Shown here: positions 11,001 to 23,434 of the stretch, piece after piece
Layout of the letters: every line of letters starts with the position of its first letter
Numbering within the stretch: position 1 is the first letter of the stretch
Source of the DNA: Acanthamoeba castellanii str. Neff
Lineage: Eukaryota > Discosea > Longamoebia > Acanthamoebidae
Assembly: GCF_000313135.1 (NCBI RefSeq)
Contig: NW_004457554.1
Span: forward strand, 273,945 to 337,944
DNA length: 64,000 bases
Direction: 5' to 3'
Position numbers and translations under genes: made by a program
The notes under the pieces: generated by a model
Told to the model about the DNA's origin: nothing
Seen by the model: only the letters and a program-made list of their open reading frames with translations
Database searches by the model: none

Positions 11001-13573
11001 TTGCCCAGCACGAGGTTGAAGTAGTCGATGAGCTCGCGGCGGTAGGGCTCCTCGGAGGGGAGCGTGGTTTCCTCCATCTTCCGGCGCAACATGAGCCGCA
11101 GGCTGCACTTGATGGCCCGACTCAGCATCTCGTTCAGCAGCAGCTGCTTCACCGGCGCCGAGCTCACCAGAAATCGGATGCGGCCCAACTGCACCACACG
11201 CGCACACACGACACACACGCCCAATGACGTCGACGCGGGGGAATGAAAAATGAGAAGGAGGGGGGAGGGGGCAGAGCCTGGAGATAAGGGGAGGTGGGAT
11301 AGGGTACGTGTCGGTTGTTAATGCCCTCGCGGTGCATGAGCTGCGTGAGCTTGAGGCCCTTCAGCCGGCGCTCGTCTTGGCTGTCGAGCCAGGCGGCGAA
11401 GCGCGGGATGACCTTGCGGTGGAGGCGCTGGGTGGCCTCCACGACCTCGCGCTCGTGGACGTCCTTGTGGTGCTGCCCGAACCGGGAGAAGGCGTCCGAC
11501 GACAGCGGCACCGGATTACGCTTCACAAACTCGGGGCGCAAGAGACAATACAGGTAGCTCGCCTTGGGCGACCTGCCATATATGGCAACACCGGAGAGGA
11601 GGGGGGACATCAGATCTCGCTTGTGTCGTGTGTGTGTCGTGTGTGTGTGAGCGTGTGTGTGTCGTGTGTGGGCGTGTGTGGCATGTGATCATCGCCACGG
11701 GGGAGAGATTTTCAAGGAAGGAGGATGGGATAGGGTGCACACCCTTCGGGCATGGCTTCGGGCGGATACACGCGAGCAAAGTCTGGATGCACGCGCGTGA
11801 CCAAATGAGGGGCGAAGCCAGGTGCGGGGGCGATGTGAGCAAGTGAGCCAAAGGAGTGTGCCGGGGGAGAGAGAGAGAGAGAGAGTGAAGCGGGCGAGCA
11901 GAGGCAAGCGCGCGCATGCACATACCGAGCAGATAGTAGCGGTCGTCCTGGCCTTTGTGGCCTTCGATGTCCGTGGGGCCTGCACGCGTGCGTATTCCAT
12001 TCGATCGTACGTGAACTCTAGTGGGAAGTGGATCGGGGAGGGGAGGGGAGGGTAGAAGGCGTAGGTACGACGTACCGTAGATGAACTTTTTGTCGGTTGA
12101 CCGGCCGGCCACGTGGCCCTTGATGTTGAGCTTCTTGGCGGCGCGTTTCATCATGTGGTTCATCAGCGGATCGTCCGCGTGGATGGACAGTCCCCCGTCA
12201 TTGGAGCCTGATGTCACGTGGCACACACCCGCGTGTGCGCATCGCAGGGCCAGTTGTCGTGATTGATCCGGCAAGGAGGAGAAGGAGGAGAGGGCGCGCA
12301 GGTGGTGCTGGTGTACCGTAGACGAGGCCGCCGTAGTAGAGGGGAAGGATGCTCATCGCGATCAAGCGGAAGCCCCGGTAGTCGATGAGGGTGCACAGGG
12401 GCACGTGGACACCTTCGATTTGGCACTGGTAGTAGCCCATGAGGCCCTTCAGCTCGTGCCCAGCTGGTATACATCAACGCCCCCTCCCCCGGTGGTGAGC
12501 CGTCACACGCCCAAAAGCAAGAGGGGAGGCATAAACGGCCGAGGCGCGCATTGGGGGGGGGGTGGAGGTTGCCGCGGATGAAGGGAGGGCCGCACCAGCT
12601 TTGGACGAGTACTCGTCGCCCGAGTAAATGCCCACGGTGTCCACCGCAAACTTGAAGAGGATGCCTGCCGGAGAGGTATGCCGCAACCATAATATAACAC
12701 CACCAGATTGGCTCATGACACCCGACAGGCATGACACACCCGGCATACCAAACCCCCACAGTAGCACATGGCACAGGAAGAGGAGGAGAACGGCGCACCT
12801 TGGCAGATGTACTTCTCACCGCCGGCAGTACCCTGTGGTGGCCGCACGCGCGTGAGTGCATCGCCGGACGGACGAGAGGAGGGCAAAGAGCGCTGCATGC
12901 GAGAGAGGCGGGAAGAGCGATGGGGGTTGCTGGTGTCGTACGCCGATGTCGACGGGCTTGATGGTCTTCTGGCCCGAAGGCAGAAAGCGCTCCAGGATGA
13001 TGATCTTCCCGTAGGTCTTGGCCACGTACACAAAGTCTGCCCCAACCCCCGCCCGGCACGTGGGAAGAAGAGAAGCGTGCTCACCGGTGAGTGGGTGCGG
13101 GTCATGACAAGCAAGCCCCTCGGAGGCGGCAGGGCCTCGAACGGTACGTACCATGGGCAAGGCTGCTCAGTTTGTTGTAGTGGTCCAGCTTGCCGGCATC
13201 GCCACAGCGGGCGATGCCACCCAAGACCGACTGGAATTCTTCGTTCCTGCGCACCACCCATGACATGAGTGCTTGTCTCTCCCCCAACAATGTCTTGTCT
13301 TGCTGCCAGCGGTAGCGGCCGGTTGGGAAGATCGAAACAACTCGAGAGACGGGTGGACGCATACCAGTTGCGGATGGGTATGCGCTCCTGCGGTTTGAGC
13401 ACCTCCAGCTTGCCGTAGGCCTCGTGGTAGTAGCCATTGCTGTTGGCGTAAGGGGTGCTGCCTCCATCCTCTCCATCAAATGAGGGTTCCAGTGCTGCCG
13501 GGTACGACGTTTCGTCCTCTCCCTCCTCCACCTCCTCGTCTTCATTCCCGTGTCCCCGCCACTGCTCCTCCAT
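5063..13573 (-). CDS. CLU-domain, TPR and leucine-rich-repeat fusion protein
   Basis: A long multi-exon gene. The N-terminal exon (13573-about 13365, MEEQWRGHGNEDEE) joins in phase through a split Trp codon to NEEFQSVLGGIARCG. Next come FVYVAKTYGKIIILERF (13.04-12.95 kb), ILFKFAVDTVGIYSGDEYSSKA, YQCQIEGVHVPLCTLIDYRG with GGLVYG, IHADDPLMNHMMKRAAKKL, and PTDIEGHKGQDDRYYLL. A short exon near 11.78-11.74 kb gives DFARVYPPE, and an exon at 11.57-11.31 kb gives YLYCLLRPEFVKRNP. The IEGHxGxDxRYYLLDFARVxPPE signature is that of the CLU (clustered mitochondria) domain. Helical TPR-like exons follow (10.19-9.5 kb; NWGDGLCEQ, SWGDILYEQ, KYARAFALNP), then a long Ser/Pro-rich linker (about 9.4-8.4 kb). 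About 12 or more cysteine-type LRRs then run from 8.3 kb to the TAA at 5063-5065 (CHGYHP, LKSIKLNACANV, LQTISLNGCRQISD). CLU proteins act in mitochondrial distribution and mRNA binding. The LRR tail resembles F-box/AMN1 LRRs but no F-box was seen. Several exon boundaries are uncertain. Confidence 0.75.
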
Positions 13574-13747
13574 TTTCTAATTGCGCCTATGAGGATTTGT
13601 TGTACGCCAGATTGCGCTGGTGGTGTTCACTAAACCTGGCGCACAACGTTCATTTTTTTGGCGGGAAACCTGTCACAGCGCAAAAAAAGGGGTGGTGCAC
13701 ATGCTTCACAATTTGTATGTACACGTGGTGCCCTCTCCCCTCGCTAC

Positions 13748-16700
13748 CTACCACTTGTGGCGGGAGCAGTAGGGCCGGCCCTGCTTCTCGAAGAAGTGGT
13801 CGTTCAGGAGGGGCGTTGCGCACTGGGCGCACGCGAAGCAGTGACCGTGCCAGATCTTGCCGAGAGCTCGCAGGAAGCTGCCCTCCGCGATCTGCTGCCC
13901 ACAATTCCCGCACGACAATGACGACGATGCCAATACCGATGGCGCCGATGGCCCCGGCGGTTGTCCCGCGTAGCACGCACCGCACATGGGGCGCCCATCG
14001 ACGGAAAACATCCGGCCGCCGGGCACCTCGCCACCGCATCGCTGGCATTCAAACACCGGGACCGGGCCACCGCCGGCCGTAGTCGGACGATGCAGGTGGT
14101 GCACCACCACGCCGCCGCCGTTGCTTGGGCTGCTGGTCGCGGTGGTCGTGCAGGTGGGGGCGGCGGCGGCGGCGGCGGCGGGAGGCCTCCTGTCGGTGGG
14201 TGGCGGGATGTCCTCGCACTCGCTGCAGTGGAGCAGGCCCGCGGGGGAGAGGAAGAAGCACGCGGGCGAGAGTTGCGTGGTGCATCCGGCGCACCGAAAG
14301 TGCTGCGGGTGGTAGAGCCGCCCCAGCGACGCCACCCGAATGGCCGGCCCCGCAATTGCCTGCTGGCACGCGAAGCACGTGCGGGTCCCCTGCCATCCAC
14401 ACGACACCACACGGCCACCATCAGCTCTTGCTCTGTTTCTACAGCTTTACGAGCAGAAGCTGCGTACCGGAGCTGAGGGAGTTGCAGCAGTCGACTGGCT
14501 GCTGCTGCTGCTGCTCTGGTGCCACCCGACGACGACGGCGGCTGCTGTTAGGGTGATATTTGGTGGCGGCGGGTTGACATGTGAGGGGCAAGGCCGGCGG
14601 TGGTGGGTGAGTGGGTGGTGTACCTCCGGTGGGAAGTTCGGCCGCGGCGATGGCAGGTTAGTGGGGGCCGCGGGAGCGAGCCGGTGGTGGGCCTGGGTGC
14701 CTCCAACCGAAGCCTGGCGGCGGTGCGTGGCGGGGTGGGGCCTGGTCGGGGAGGGCAATGAGACGAGGATGGATGATTGCGACCTGGAGATGGACAACGG
14801 CGGCGGCATTGGCGTCGGCGTCGGCCTCGGTTGGGGCTCGTGGTAGGGCGCGGCCTTGCGCGGAGAGGGCAGGGGGGCCGAGGGCAGGGGGACCGGCGAC
14901 GCGTCGCCGTCGCTGGCGGCCAGGAAGGAGGACGAGGAGGCGCCGCGCAGAGAGATAGAAGAGGGGCCCTCGGGGCGTCGGCGCGGAACGTGCAGGGTCC
15001 AGCTCTTGAGCTCGTCGCTGATTCCGAACTGGCGCACCTGCTCGGCCACCCGCGCCCGCTGCATCCGCCAGCGCACGGCCATCTCGTCGTTCTTCTCCCT
15101 AATTGATTGCGGCACCATGCCGGCGGTGTCAGGCCATTGGGGGAAAGCAGCACCAGCAGCAGCAGCAGCAGCACGAATTTGGGGGGAATGGGGGATGGAT
15201 GGGGGAATGAGGGATGGGGTGGTGTACCTTTCCGCGAGGCGTTGCTTCCGCAGTTCGTCGCGTTGCCGCTCCTGGAGTGCCCGGCGGTGTTCCTCCTGCA
15301 GCTCCTTGATCTCGTCGTCGAGCAGATCCGTGATCTGCTCCAGCAGCGACTTGCTCGTGTCGGTGGATGCACCTATGTAGCCACACACGGCACGGCACAC
15401 GGCACGACACACACGACACACACGCAACCACACAACCACAACCACACACAAACAATACGGGGCTCAGTCACGTGGGCGAAAGTAGTTGGGCGTGGGCGCG
15501 GGCGCGGGCGTGGTAGCGATGATAGCGGTGGTGGTCGTGGTGTAGTACTGGGGTTGTAGGCCTCGTCGTCGGGGGAGCCCCAGGGCGGGAAGTGCATGCC
15601 GTGTAGGAGGTTGGTGAGGAACTGGCCCTGTAGGTTCATGGTGACCACCATGTCGGCCATGGACAGGCCCGTCTGCCGGAAGATGGAGGGCGCGAAGATG
15701 GTCGCGATGTTGTCCTCGTCCATCCGCGTGGTCTCCACCACCTCCGGCAGCAGTATCTGCTGCTTCAAATACCTGCGCGCGCGCGCGGAAGGTTGCCGTG
15801 AGGAGATGTGAAAGGGGACTTAAGGAAGAGAGGGGGGGAGGCAGGGTGACAGGGGAGGGGGCGCACCGGACGATGTATCGCAGGACTCGTCGGCTGAGCT
15901 CGGGCACCTCCGAGAGCAGAGCCACGCTGTCCTCCACGCTGTCGATGCAGTCGTAGCACCGCGGGTAGAGCACCGTCGGAATCAACGGCTCCGCCAGCTC
16001 CCTACAAAGCCACCACATATACAGCATATGCCCCATGCGCGTAAGAAACGACGGTAACACACACGACACACGACCCACGACACTCACCCACCCACACGCA
16101 CACACACGACACACACGACACACACGACACACACGATACACACGATACACACACGACACACACACACGACACACACTACACACACTACAACTTATATCTA
16201 AAGCTATATACCTGTAGATAGATAACAAGTAGTGCGCGGGTGGGTGGGTGCGGGTGGAGGAACGAACCTGATCCACTGTTTGAATAGGGTGGCGGCCAAG
16301 TGAGGTTCCGTGATGGTGAGAGCCACGGCGTAGTTGCCCGCGTTGAGTTCAGCTTCGATCTCGCTCACGCTCACCTGCGTCGCCGACACCCTGCATGATG
16401 CGTCGAGTCATGGGGGCCGTAGTGGCCCTCGTTGTTGGTACCAACCAACCAACCAACCAACCAACCAACCAACCAACCAACCAACCAACCAACCAACCAA
16501 CCAAGGAAGCAGGAATGAAGAAGCGGTGGGAGTGGGTGTGAGTAGTGGTTGGGGGGGGGATACCGGAACAGGCCCTGCCGCTTGCATCCGCCCGTGCGGA
16601 TGATGGCGTCGGCCAAGAGAGTGAGGCTCGCCGGCAGGGTGGCGTCCGGGTAGGCCTCCTTTTGGAACGCCATCGTCTGCACCCATGACACCAAGAGTCC

Positions 16701-16789
16701 ATCCACGGCACGCACCACCACCGCCGCCGCCGCCGCCGCCGCCACCACCACCACCACCACCACCACACCCGACTGTGTGAGGGGATGCG

Positions 16790-16824
<35 letters not shown>

Positions 16825-19543
16825 GGGAGGAGCTCCTCTTGTGGTGGCGTGGGCGCGGGCGCGTGCGTGTTTGTACTGTAGGGTACCTCTTCGAGGGTGA
16901 TGCCAAAGGCGCGTCGGAGCTGCGAGGCGGCCTTGGCCGAGGGCGACGAGGAGGCGCCGAGGGGGCTGCCCCCGCGGGTGGCCTTGCGTCGTCCCTGCCG
17001 GGCCTGCTCCTTCTCCTTGCGCTTCTTCTCCTTTTCCTCCCGCTCCCGCTCCTTCTTCTGCTGCTTCTCGCGCCTGCGCTCTTCCTTCTTCTCCCGTCGC
17101 CGGTCGTCGCCCTTGCTCCCCATCCCGAACAGGCCCGCCTTCTTTTTCGCCCCCGCCGCCCCCGCCGTCGCTGGAGGGCCTGCCGCCGCCCCCGCCGCCG
17201 TCGGAGTGTCGGCCGCGTCGACACGCACCGAGTCCTTGCGGCCCTTGAAGAGGTCCCCCAGGCGCGAGGACGACCGCGTTCGCTTGTGGCCCGGCTGCCC
17301 GTCCCTGGCTGATGTCATGACATCATGCATGATCGTGATCGTGATCGTGGTATACCACGGCGGTGATGATGGTGACGGTGATGATGATGATGAGTCGGCG
17401 CACGTGGGGTCCACCCTCCCCCCCCCCAATCCGGAGGCACGAGGGTACGCACCAGCCTCGAGCTCCTTGAGGAGGTTCTCCACGCTCGCCAGCTTGGCTT
17501 CCTGCACCGAATCGACCGTGCCCCAGCTCGCCCCCAGCTCCTACCCCCCCCCGCCGCCGCAACCAACCCAACCCAACCCAACCAAGACGTTGCACGCACG
17601 CACGCGCCTCGTCAGACGGTGGTGATCCCGGGGGGGGGACATGCCACGACCGACCCGTATGTGTGCATGTGCAGCTGTCGCGTGTGTCGCGTGTGTCGCG
17701 TGTCGTGCCGTGCTGTGTGCCATGCGGTGCATACCTTGCTGTGGTCGGAGAGGAATTTAGCGATGAGGCCCATCTCCCGCTGCTTGACCGGCTGTGGCTG
17801 CGGCTGCGGCAGCGGCGGCTGGTGGTTGTGGTATCCGTTGTTGGAAGAGCTTCCCGTCGAGAGCTCGTCCTCGCCGGCGGCGTCCTGGACAGGCCAGGTG
17901 AGGAGGTCGGAAGGGGGAGGGAAGGGGGGGACATGCTCGTCAGCAGCAGCTGGAGGGGTGGATGGGGGGGGGGCGAGGGGGGCTCACCGCTATGACCGAG
18001 TCCCAGAAGGAGCGTAGGGCGGGAACGTTGGCGCCCACGAAATCGTTGAAGACGGCCATCCAGGAGTCCTCCGCAAAGCGCGTCTCGCTCGCAATGCCCT
18101 GCAGCAGCTTGGTCACCAACGCCAGCCCACGACGCACCTCCGCCGACAACTCTGCATCACCAGCCACGACCAGCCACCAGCAGCAGCAGCGGCAGCGGCA
18201 GCAGCATCCACCACCACGATGACGGCGAGAAGAAGAATTGAGGGGGAGGGGGATGTGGTGAGGCCACCGAGAGGGGATGGGGTGCGGAGAATGGAGGGCG
18301 GAGGCGCACGCACCGAGACCAGGCAGAAGGCCGAAGCTGTCGGGGGCCGACACGACGACGAAGAAGAACCGGGTGAAGAGGAAACTGCTGAGTGCCTTGT
18401 AGCCCGACCCACCGAACTTCTGCTGCGTGCCCCGGTACAAGTGCGCCGCCAACATCTTCACGTCCCTGCCTCCGCCACACAAACACATGACACACACGAC
18501 ACACACGACACACACGACACACACGACACACACGACACACACGACGCACACGACGCACACGACGCACACATACGACACACGACACGACACGACACACACA
18601 TGACACACACGATACGACACGCACACACGATAGACACGATAGACACATACGTGAAGCCACCGTGGTAAATGAGCGTGTGTGCATCCCCCGTTGGGTGGTG
18701 TGTCGCGTAGGTGAGGATGGGAGGGGGGGGTCTCCGTACCGCGAGACGAGGGGCAGGCTGGTGGTGAGGCAGCGGAAGAAGTGCTGGGCTGTGTTGTGGA
18801 GGGTCTGTTGGTTCTCGAGCAGGATCTGGCTGGTGGCGCAGCGGGATGGTTCGACCTCCACGCGCGAGGCGTTGCTCAGTATCATCTGGGCCGTGATGGG
18901 GTTGATGATGTACTCGAGAGCCTTGGCGTTGTCCAGAAAGCAGAACTCGCTCAGCATCTTCGACGTAAGCTCACTGTAGGGTGGCATCTTCTCCACTTCT
19001 GCACCCCGAGTAGTCAGACGATTATCGTCCACCCCCAAAATGATTTGCAATTGTGAAGAGATAGGCCACAGGCGGTTGGATCAACCAACACATTAGCAGC
19101 GGGGGGGGGTTGCATATACCGCAGATGCCGAGGTCGATGGAGATGAGTTCCTTGAGGAGGGGGTGGGCCTTCCTCTTCTGGTGGAGCACGTGTACGAGGG
19201 CCACAAGGGCCTCGCGCGCCTCCTTCGAGGGCAGGCCGCATGCGATGTCGACGAGGGCGTGCTGCAGGGAGAGGTCGCCAGCCAGCACCTCCTGCAGCCG
19301 CCCCAGCACCCCCTCCACACTCCGCAGCGGCCCACTGCCGTTGTGGCTGCTGTCGCCGTTGTGGCTCTGGTTCCGGCTCCAACCCACCTGGTTGTGGTGG
19401 GCAGCAGCAGCAGCAGCAGCAGTCTCGACCACTCTGCAGCCGCCGCCGCCGCCGTTGGTGGTGGTGGTGGGGGCGGTGGTGCTGGGGTGATGATAGGAGT
19501 GGGCGATGCTGTTGTTCCACTCCCCCAACGATCCCGGCTCCAT
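13748..19543 (-). CDS. RasGAP-RhoGAP-LIM multidomain GTPase regulator
   Basis: The start ATG at 19543 opens [12 protein letters not shown], with Asn/His/Ala low complexity. A RasGAP-like helical domain follows (19.3-18.0 kb): [20 protein letters not shown], then [12 protein letters not shown] and SFGLLPG, then [10 protein letters not shown] and [15 protein letters not shown]. These match the FLFLRFF core and C-terminal helices of the family. A lysine/glutamate coiled coil (17.15-16.9 kb, [12 protein letters not shown]) leads to a RhoGAP domain (16.9-15.6 kb). It contains GLFRVSA with the arginine-finger Arg, [15 protein letters not shown] and IFAPSIFR. A second coiled coil ([15 protein letters not shown]) and a Pro/Ser linker follow. 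The last exon carries three LIM modules (CFACQQ..., CQRCGGE..., CGNCGQQ...) and ends HKW-TAG. The linker exon (ends NFPPE, about 14625) joins the LIM exon (GTRTCFAC) at phase 0. A canonical RasGAP arginine finger was not found, so RasGAP activity is uncertain. A role at Ras/Rho-actin crosstalk is inferred. Confidence 0.75.
16055..16190 (+). repeat. Intronic CACACGACAC decamer array (copy 1)
   Basis: A roughly 10-bp unit (CGACACACAC and variants such as CGATACACAC) is repeated across an intron of the GAP/LIM gene. There is no coding potential. The same unit recurs in introns of several other genes in this window. Confidence 0.85.
16441..16502 (+). repeat. (CCAA)n microsatellite in an intron
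   Basis: About fifteen perfect CCAA tetranucleotides inside an intron of the RasGAP-RhoGAP-LIM gene, next to the exon for QGLFR. Confidence 0.95.
18479..18640 (+). repeat. Intronic CACACGACAC decamer array (copy 2)
   Basis: A longer array of the same decamer with drift (CGACGCACAC, CGATAGACAC) in the intron before the GAP-gene exon [13 protein letters not shown]. Confidence 0.9.
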
Positions 19544-19811
19544 ACCGCGCCACACGCCGTTGGTGGCTTTACTCTCCCTCTCTATCAATCCAGGGGCGGA
19601 AAGGGGGGCCAGACGAAGAGGAGGACGCGCTGTGTCACACAAAGTACGGTGCGAAGTTGGCCAACGTTCCTGCTGCTCACAGAGTCGCGTTGGTGTGGCC
19701 CTTACCTAATAGCGTATTTCGAGCGATGTCCGGCTTGGGGCGCCGTGACGACCACCAACGAAGGCGAAGCAAAAGAAGAAGAAGAAGAAGGGATGGTTTG
19801 GGGTGGGTCCT

Positions 19812-20939
19812 TTATTGGTCGTGGACCCCAAAGAGGTTGCGGGCACTGGACTTGTTGCTGTCGGCGCTGCTTCGCGGCGAAGTGCTGGTCGGCTTCGTCG
19901 CGCGAAAGGGCGAGCGAAGGGCCACCGAGCAGCCGAACTGCCGCAGATAGCTCTGGAACGCCAGGTGCGCCTTTTGTTTTCGGGGTGGGCGGCCGATGGG
20001 ATCGGCGTGGGGGGGGGGTTGTTGCGCACAGTGTGTCGTGTGTGCGTCGTGTGAGTGTCGCGACGTGTGCGTGGTGCGTGGTTGTACGTTTGTGGCGGCT
20101 AAATAAATACCTGGTGCGCCTTCTCCTTCCGCCGGCAGTAGACCCGCACGTACTGCTCGGAAAAGACCTCGGGGAGAAGCATGCTCACCTGCTCCCTGGG
20201 GATGGTGAACGACACTGCGGGATACAAGTACCACCCAGCAGGCCCACGCCGTATTCACTGTTACTACGCGCGGCAAATCATGCCGCTCCCCGCAGGCGCC
20301 GGAACCGTCAGTGTGGCCGGTGACCAGCTCGTCGCTGCTGCGTGTCGAGAGAGAGCGGGGGGGGGGGACCGCACGGCAGGTACGTGCGCATGAAGCGAGG
20401 CAAGACCAGGTGACGCACCTTCCGGCTCGGCCTTGGCGAAAAAGTGCACGTGGTCCACCGGATTCTTGTCGGCCATCGCTGCATGGCAAGTGCGTGTGAG
20501 GAACCCGCACGCGGGGACAGTCGAGCCGCACGACACGACACAACGCAACACGCAACACGACACGCAAGGAGCGCCAAGTGCGTGTACCGTAGTTAATTTT
20601 GAAGTTATGTACTATGATGTCGCTCTCTTGCAGATCGTGGTCCCCGCTGGGCTGGCACGTGATGATGTCCGAGGGATAGACCTGGCAAAGAACAAAGAAC
20701 AAAAAGCAGGGCGTGCGTCAGGCGCGGCCGTCTCGGCTGTGGGGCGGCAGTAAAGGGGGGGGGCAAAGTGGCTGCGGTACCTTAGTGGGGAAGTGCGGGC
20801 ATTGGCTCTGCGGCACAATGAACTCCCCCACGCACTTGTACACGTCGCGGCGGCCGATCATCCGCACAATGTCTCTCGCTTCGGCCAACTCCTGGAAGGA
20901 GTGGCGGCAGGCAGGCCAAGATCCGACGAAGACAAGGCA

Positions 20940-20978
<39 letters not shown>

Positions 20979-23242
20979 GAGGGATGTCATTGAGGGGGCG
21001 ACGTCCGGGAGCAGCATTGCCGACGTGTGGGAAGCGGCTAGGCGTACCGGTGCAGTCGAGCACTGAATGGTGCGGAGGATGGAATCGGTCAAAAGCGAGT
21101 ACTGGCGGATGTCGCTGACGCTTTGCGAAATGCCCAGGTAGTCATCAGCCAAGGTCATCGCGTCACCTGCCCCAGCACCCCGATTACGCATCACCCACAC
21201 GCACAGACAGCCATTCATTGGAGTACCGTCAGGCCACGCCCGGAATGCGGCAGCACTGGGGTGAGGAGGAGGAGGAGAGGGCAAATTGTGACAGTGTGCG
21301 TCGCGCCACGCACCGACCATGTATTCGATCCCCTTGGACACGCGGTGTGAGTAGACCTGAAAGAGTGAGAGAGTGTGGAGAGCGAGGAGAGAGAGAGAGA
21401 GAGAAAGCCAGAAGTGTCGGTGCAGTGAATAGCGGCGAGGTGAATGGAACATTCACTCGACGGGCTGGCTGCTCGTATCGGCGAGGAGCGAGGGGAGAGG
21501 GCTGAGAACGATCGCGTACCTGCTTGAAGAGAGAGTAGCGCGTGCGGAAGAGCTCGTAGACCTGGAAATCGGCCTTCTCGTAGAAGCAGATCTCGTCGTT
21601 GATGACTCGCGACAGGCTGATGAGGCTGGGTCGACCCACGGGGAGATTGGGGGAGGAGGTAGGCGGTGTGAGCACCGCAACAGAATGGTGCATGCCGCCA
21701 TCGTGGGCGGCATCCGGGCATGAGAGTGGAGGCGGGAACGTCACTGTACCGCTCGTGGTCGAAGCCGCTCTGCATGCCGACGTGCTTGCTGTCCCTGGCG
21801 ATGTAGTCAAACTTGTCCACGTCGATGCTGTTCCTGTACCGGTGGCAAGGAGAAAGGGCCACGGCGTCCAAGCGCATGAGCCTCACACACACACACACAC
21901 ACACATCGAGGGCGAGACGCTGTCGAACCTTTTGTTGCTGACGATTTCGTAAAGGAAGCCCTTTTCCGCGCTGGAGCTGGAGTAGCGGGTGCCAAGGCAA
22001 GGCGTCAACAACCAATAGCAACCAACCAACCAACCAGTGCCTCCCCTCCATCACTGAACCCGAGCTGCCGGCCACCATCAGAGGAAGACGTACCCGGGCC
22101 GTTCGCCACTGATGAGGCTCAACAGGAATTGCACGTCCCGGCGCGAGTAGTCCAGGTGGTTGTCGTCTGCAGCGGGATAATAACGAGAGACAGAACAAGT
22201 GTCAGCTTATCAGCGATCATGAGAGCATCGTGGCAGCGATGGGCACTCGAGTGCCACGGCTGGGTCACGGCCATACCTATCAGGTACTCCACCATGCGCT
22301 GCGACATGTCCTCGTGGGTCCACGCGGCGTTACCACTGCTCCAAAGGGAGAGAGGGGGGGAGGGGGGAGTGAAGGAAGTTGTCATCACAATTGGCCACGT
22401 CCCATGTGCGGAGAGAGCACAGGGCACACAGCAATCGGGTGGTGACGGATGATGCGGTCGGGGGGAGGGGGTGTACGTTCGAGCCCGGACCCAGTCTTCA
22501 AAGGCGTGAGAGAAGGCGCCGTGTCCCAGATCGTGGCAAAGGCCGGCAAGCCTCACCACGCGTATGTCCCTCTGCGAGATGGAACAACAGACATGGGAGT
22601 GTGTGAGACGAGAGCACACACTCCAGGAGCAAGCATCGGCGGCGTGGGGGGGGGAGCCCGACCTCTGTGATGTCCAGCTCGGGTTGCAGCTTGGCGAACC
22701 GCTCCACCAATTGCCCGGCCAGGTGGCTGGTGCCCAGGCAGTGCTCGAAGCGGTTGTGCGAGGCGCCCGGGAACACTAAGCGAGAGACTTGTGCATTAGC
22801 ATCTTTCAATATTGTGCCGTTGCCTGAACAGCGCCAGCGTACCGTAGTAAGAGGTGCCCAGCTGCTTGAGGTCGCGCAGGCGCTGGAACTGAGGGGTGTC
22901 GATGAATTCTACGCAATAGGTGGGCATGTGCATGTGGCCGTGTAGGCCATCGTTCATGATTTTGATGTCGCTGTGCCAGGCCTGCGGCAACCACTGTACG
23001 TAACTGGCCTTGGGCGAGTAGGGCGTTTGTTCTCCACCGCCAGAACCCAGGCGCGACGCATGCACCAGCAGCTTTTTCCTCACACCCGCCTCAGTGATCC
23101 CCAATTCCAGTAGATCCTCGCTCTTCAGCTCCTTGACGATCTCTAGATCGTCATACTTGGCTTGCTCGAACGTTTCCACGAGCTGTGGCAGCCCTATCCC
23201 ACGCAGCCACGACCCGACACCAGCAGCCGTAGCGGCTTCCAT
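19812..23242 (-). CDS. SAMHD1: SAM and HD domain dNTP triphosphohydrolase (SAMHD1-like)
   Basis: The start at 23242 gives [17 protein letters not shown], the beginning of a SAM domain (residues about 5-65; [30 protein letters not shown]). The HD phosphohydrolase domain follows with all metal ligands visible: His in [13 protein letters not shown], the HD pair in [17 protein letters not shown], and the distal Asp in [17 protein letters not shown]. Downstream exons ([37 protein letters not shown]-like, [23 protein letters not shown]) match the C-terminal lobe of animal SAMHD1. The gene ends with a Ser/Arg-rich tail and stops at 19812. There are about 15 exons with 60-250-bp introns. SAMHD1 hydrolyses dNTPs to nucleosides and triphosphate. 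In animals it limits viral reverse transcription and keeps dNTP pools balanced; the amoebal role is unknown. Allosteric-site residues cannot be judged by eye. Confidence 0.9.
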
Positions 23243-23434
23243 CCTGGGTGTGGGCAACGTTTTTGTTATTTTGGCGCTTTTATTTGTTCTGTTGTTTTTT
23301 GTTGTTTTTTGTTTATTTTTGCATTTTGGAACTTGGGGTGACAAAAACGAGAGCTCTCTGTATTGGGTGGCCCCAACCTCCTGCAAGTCCAACGACTGGG
23401 CCTGACGGGCGCGGGCGGTGTGGTGGGTGGTGAC

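Noticed and set aside
18479..18640. Regular repeats that could suggest a CRISPR array
   Set aside because: The units are about 10 bp and directly adjacent, with no spacers, and they sit in an intron of a eukaryotic gene.
22440..22520. GTTCGAGCCC resembling a tRNA T-loop
   Set aside because: It lies in the SAMHD1 exon for EDWVRAR; no acceptor stem or anticodon arm can be drawn.
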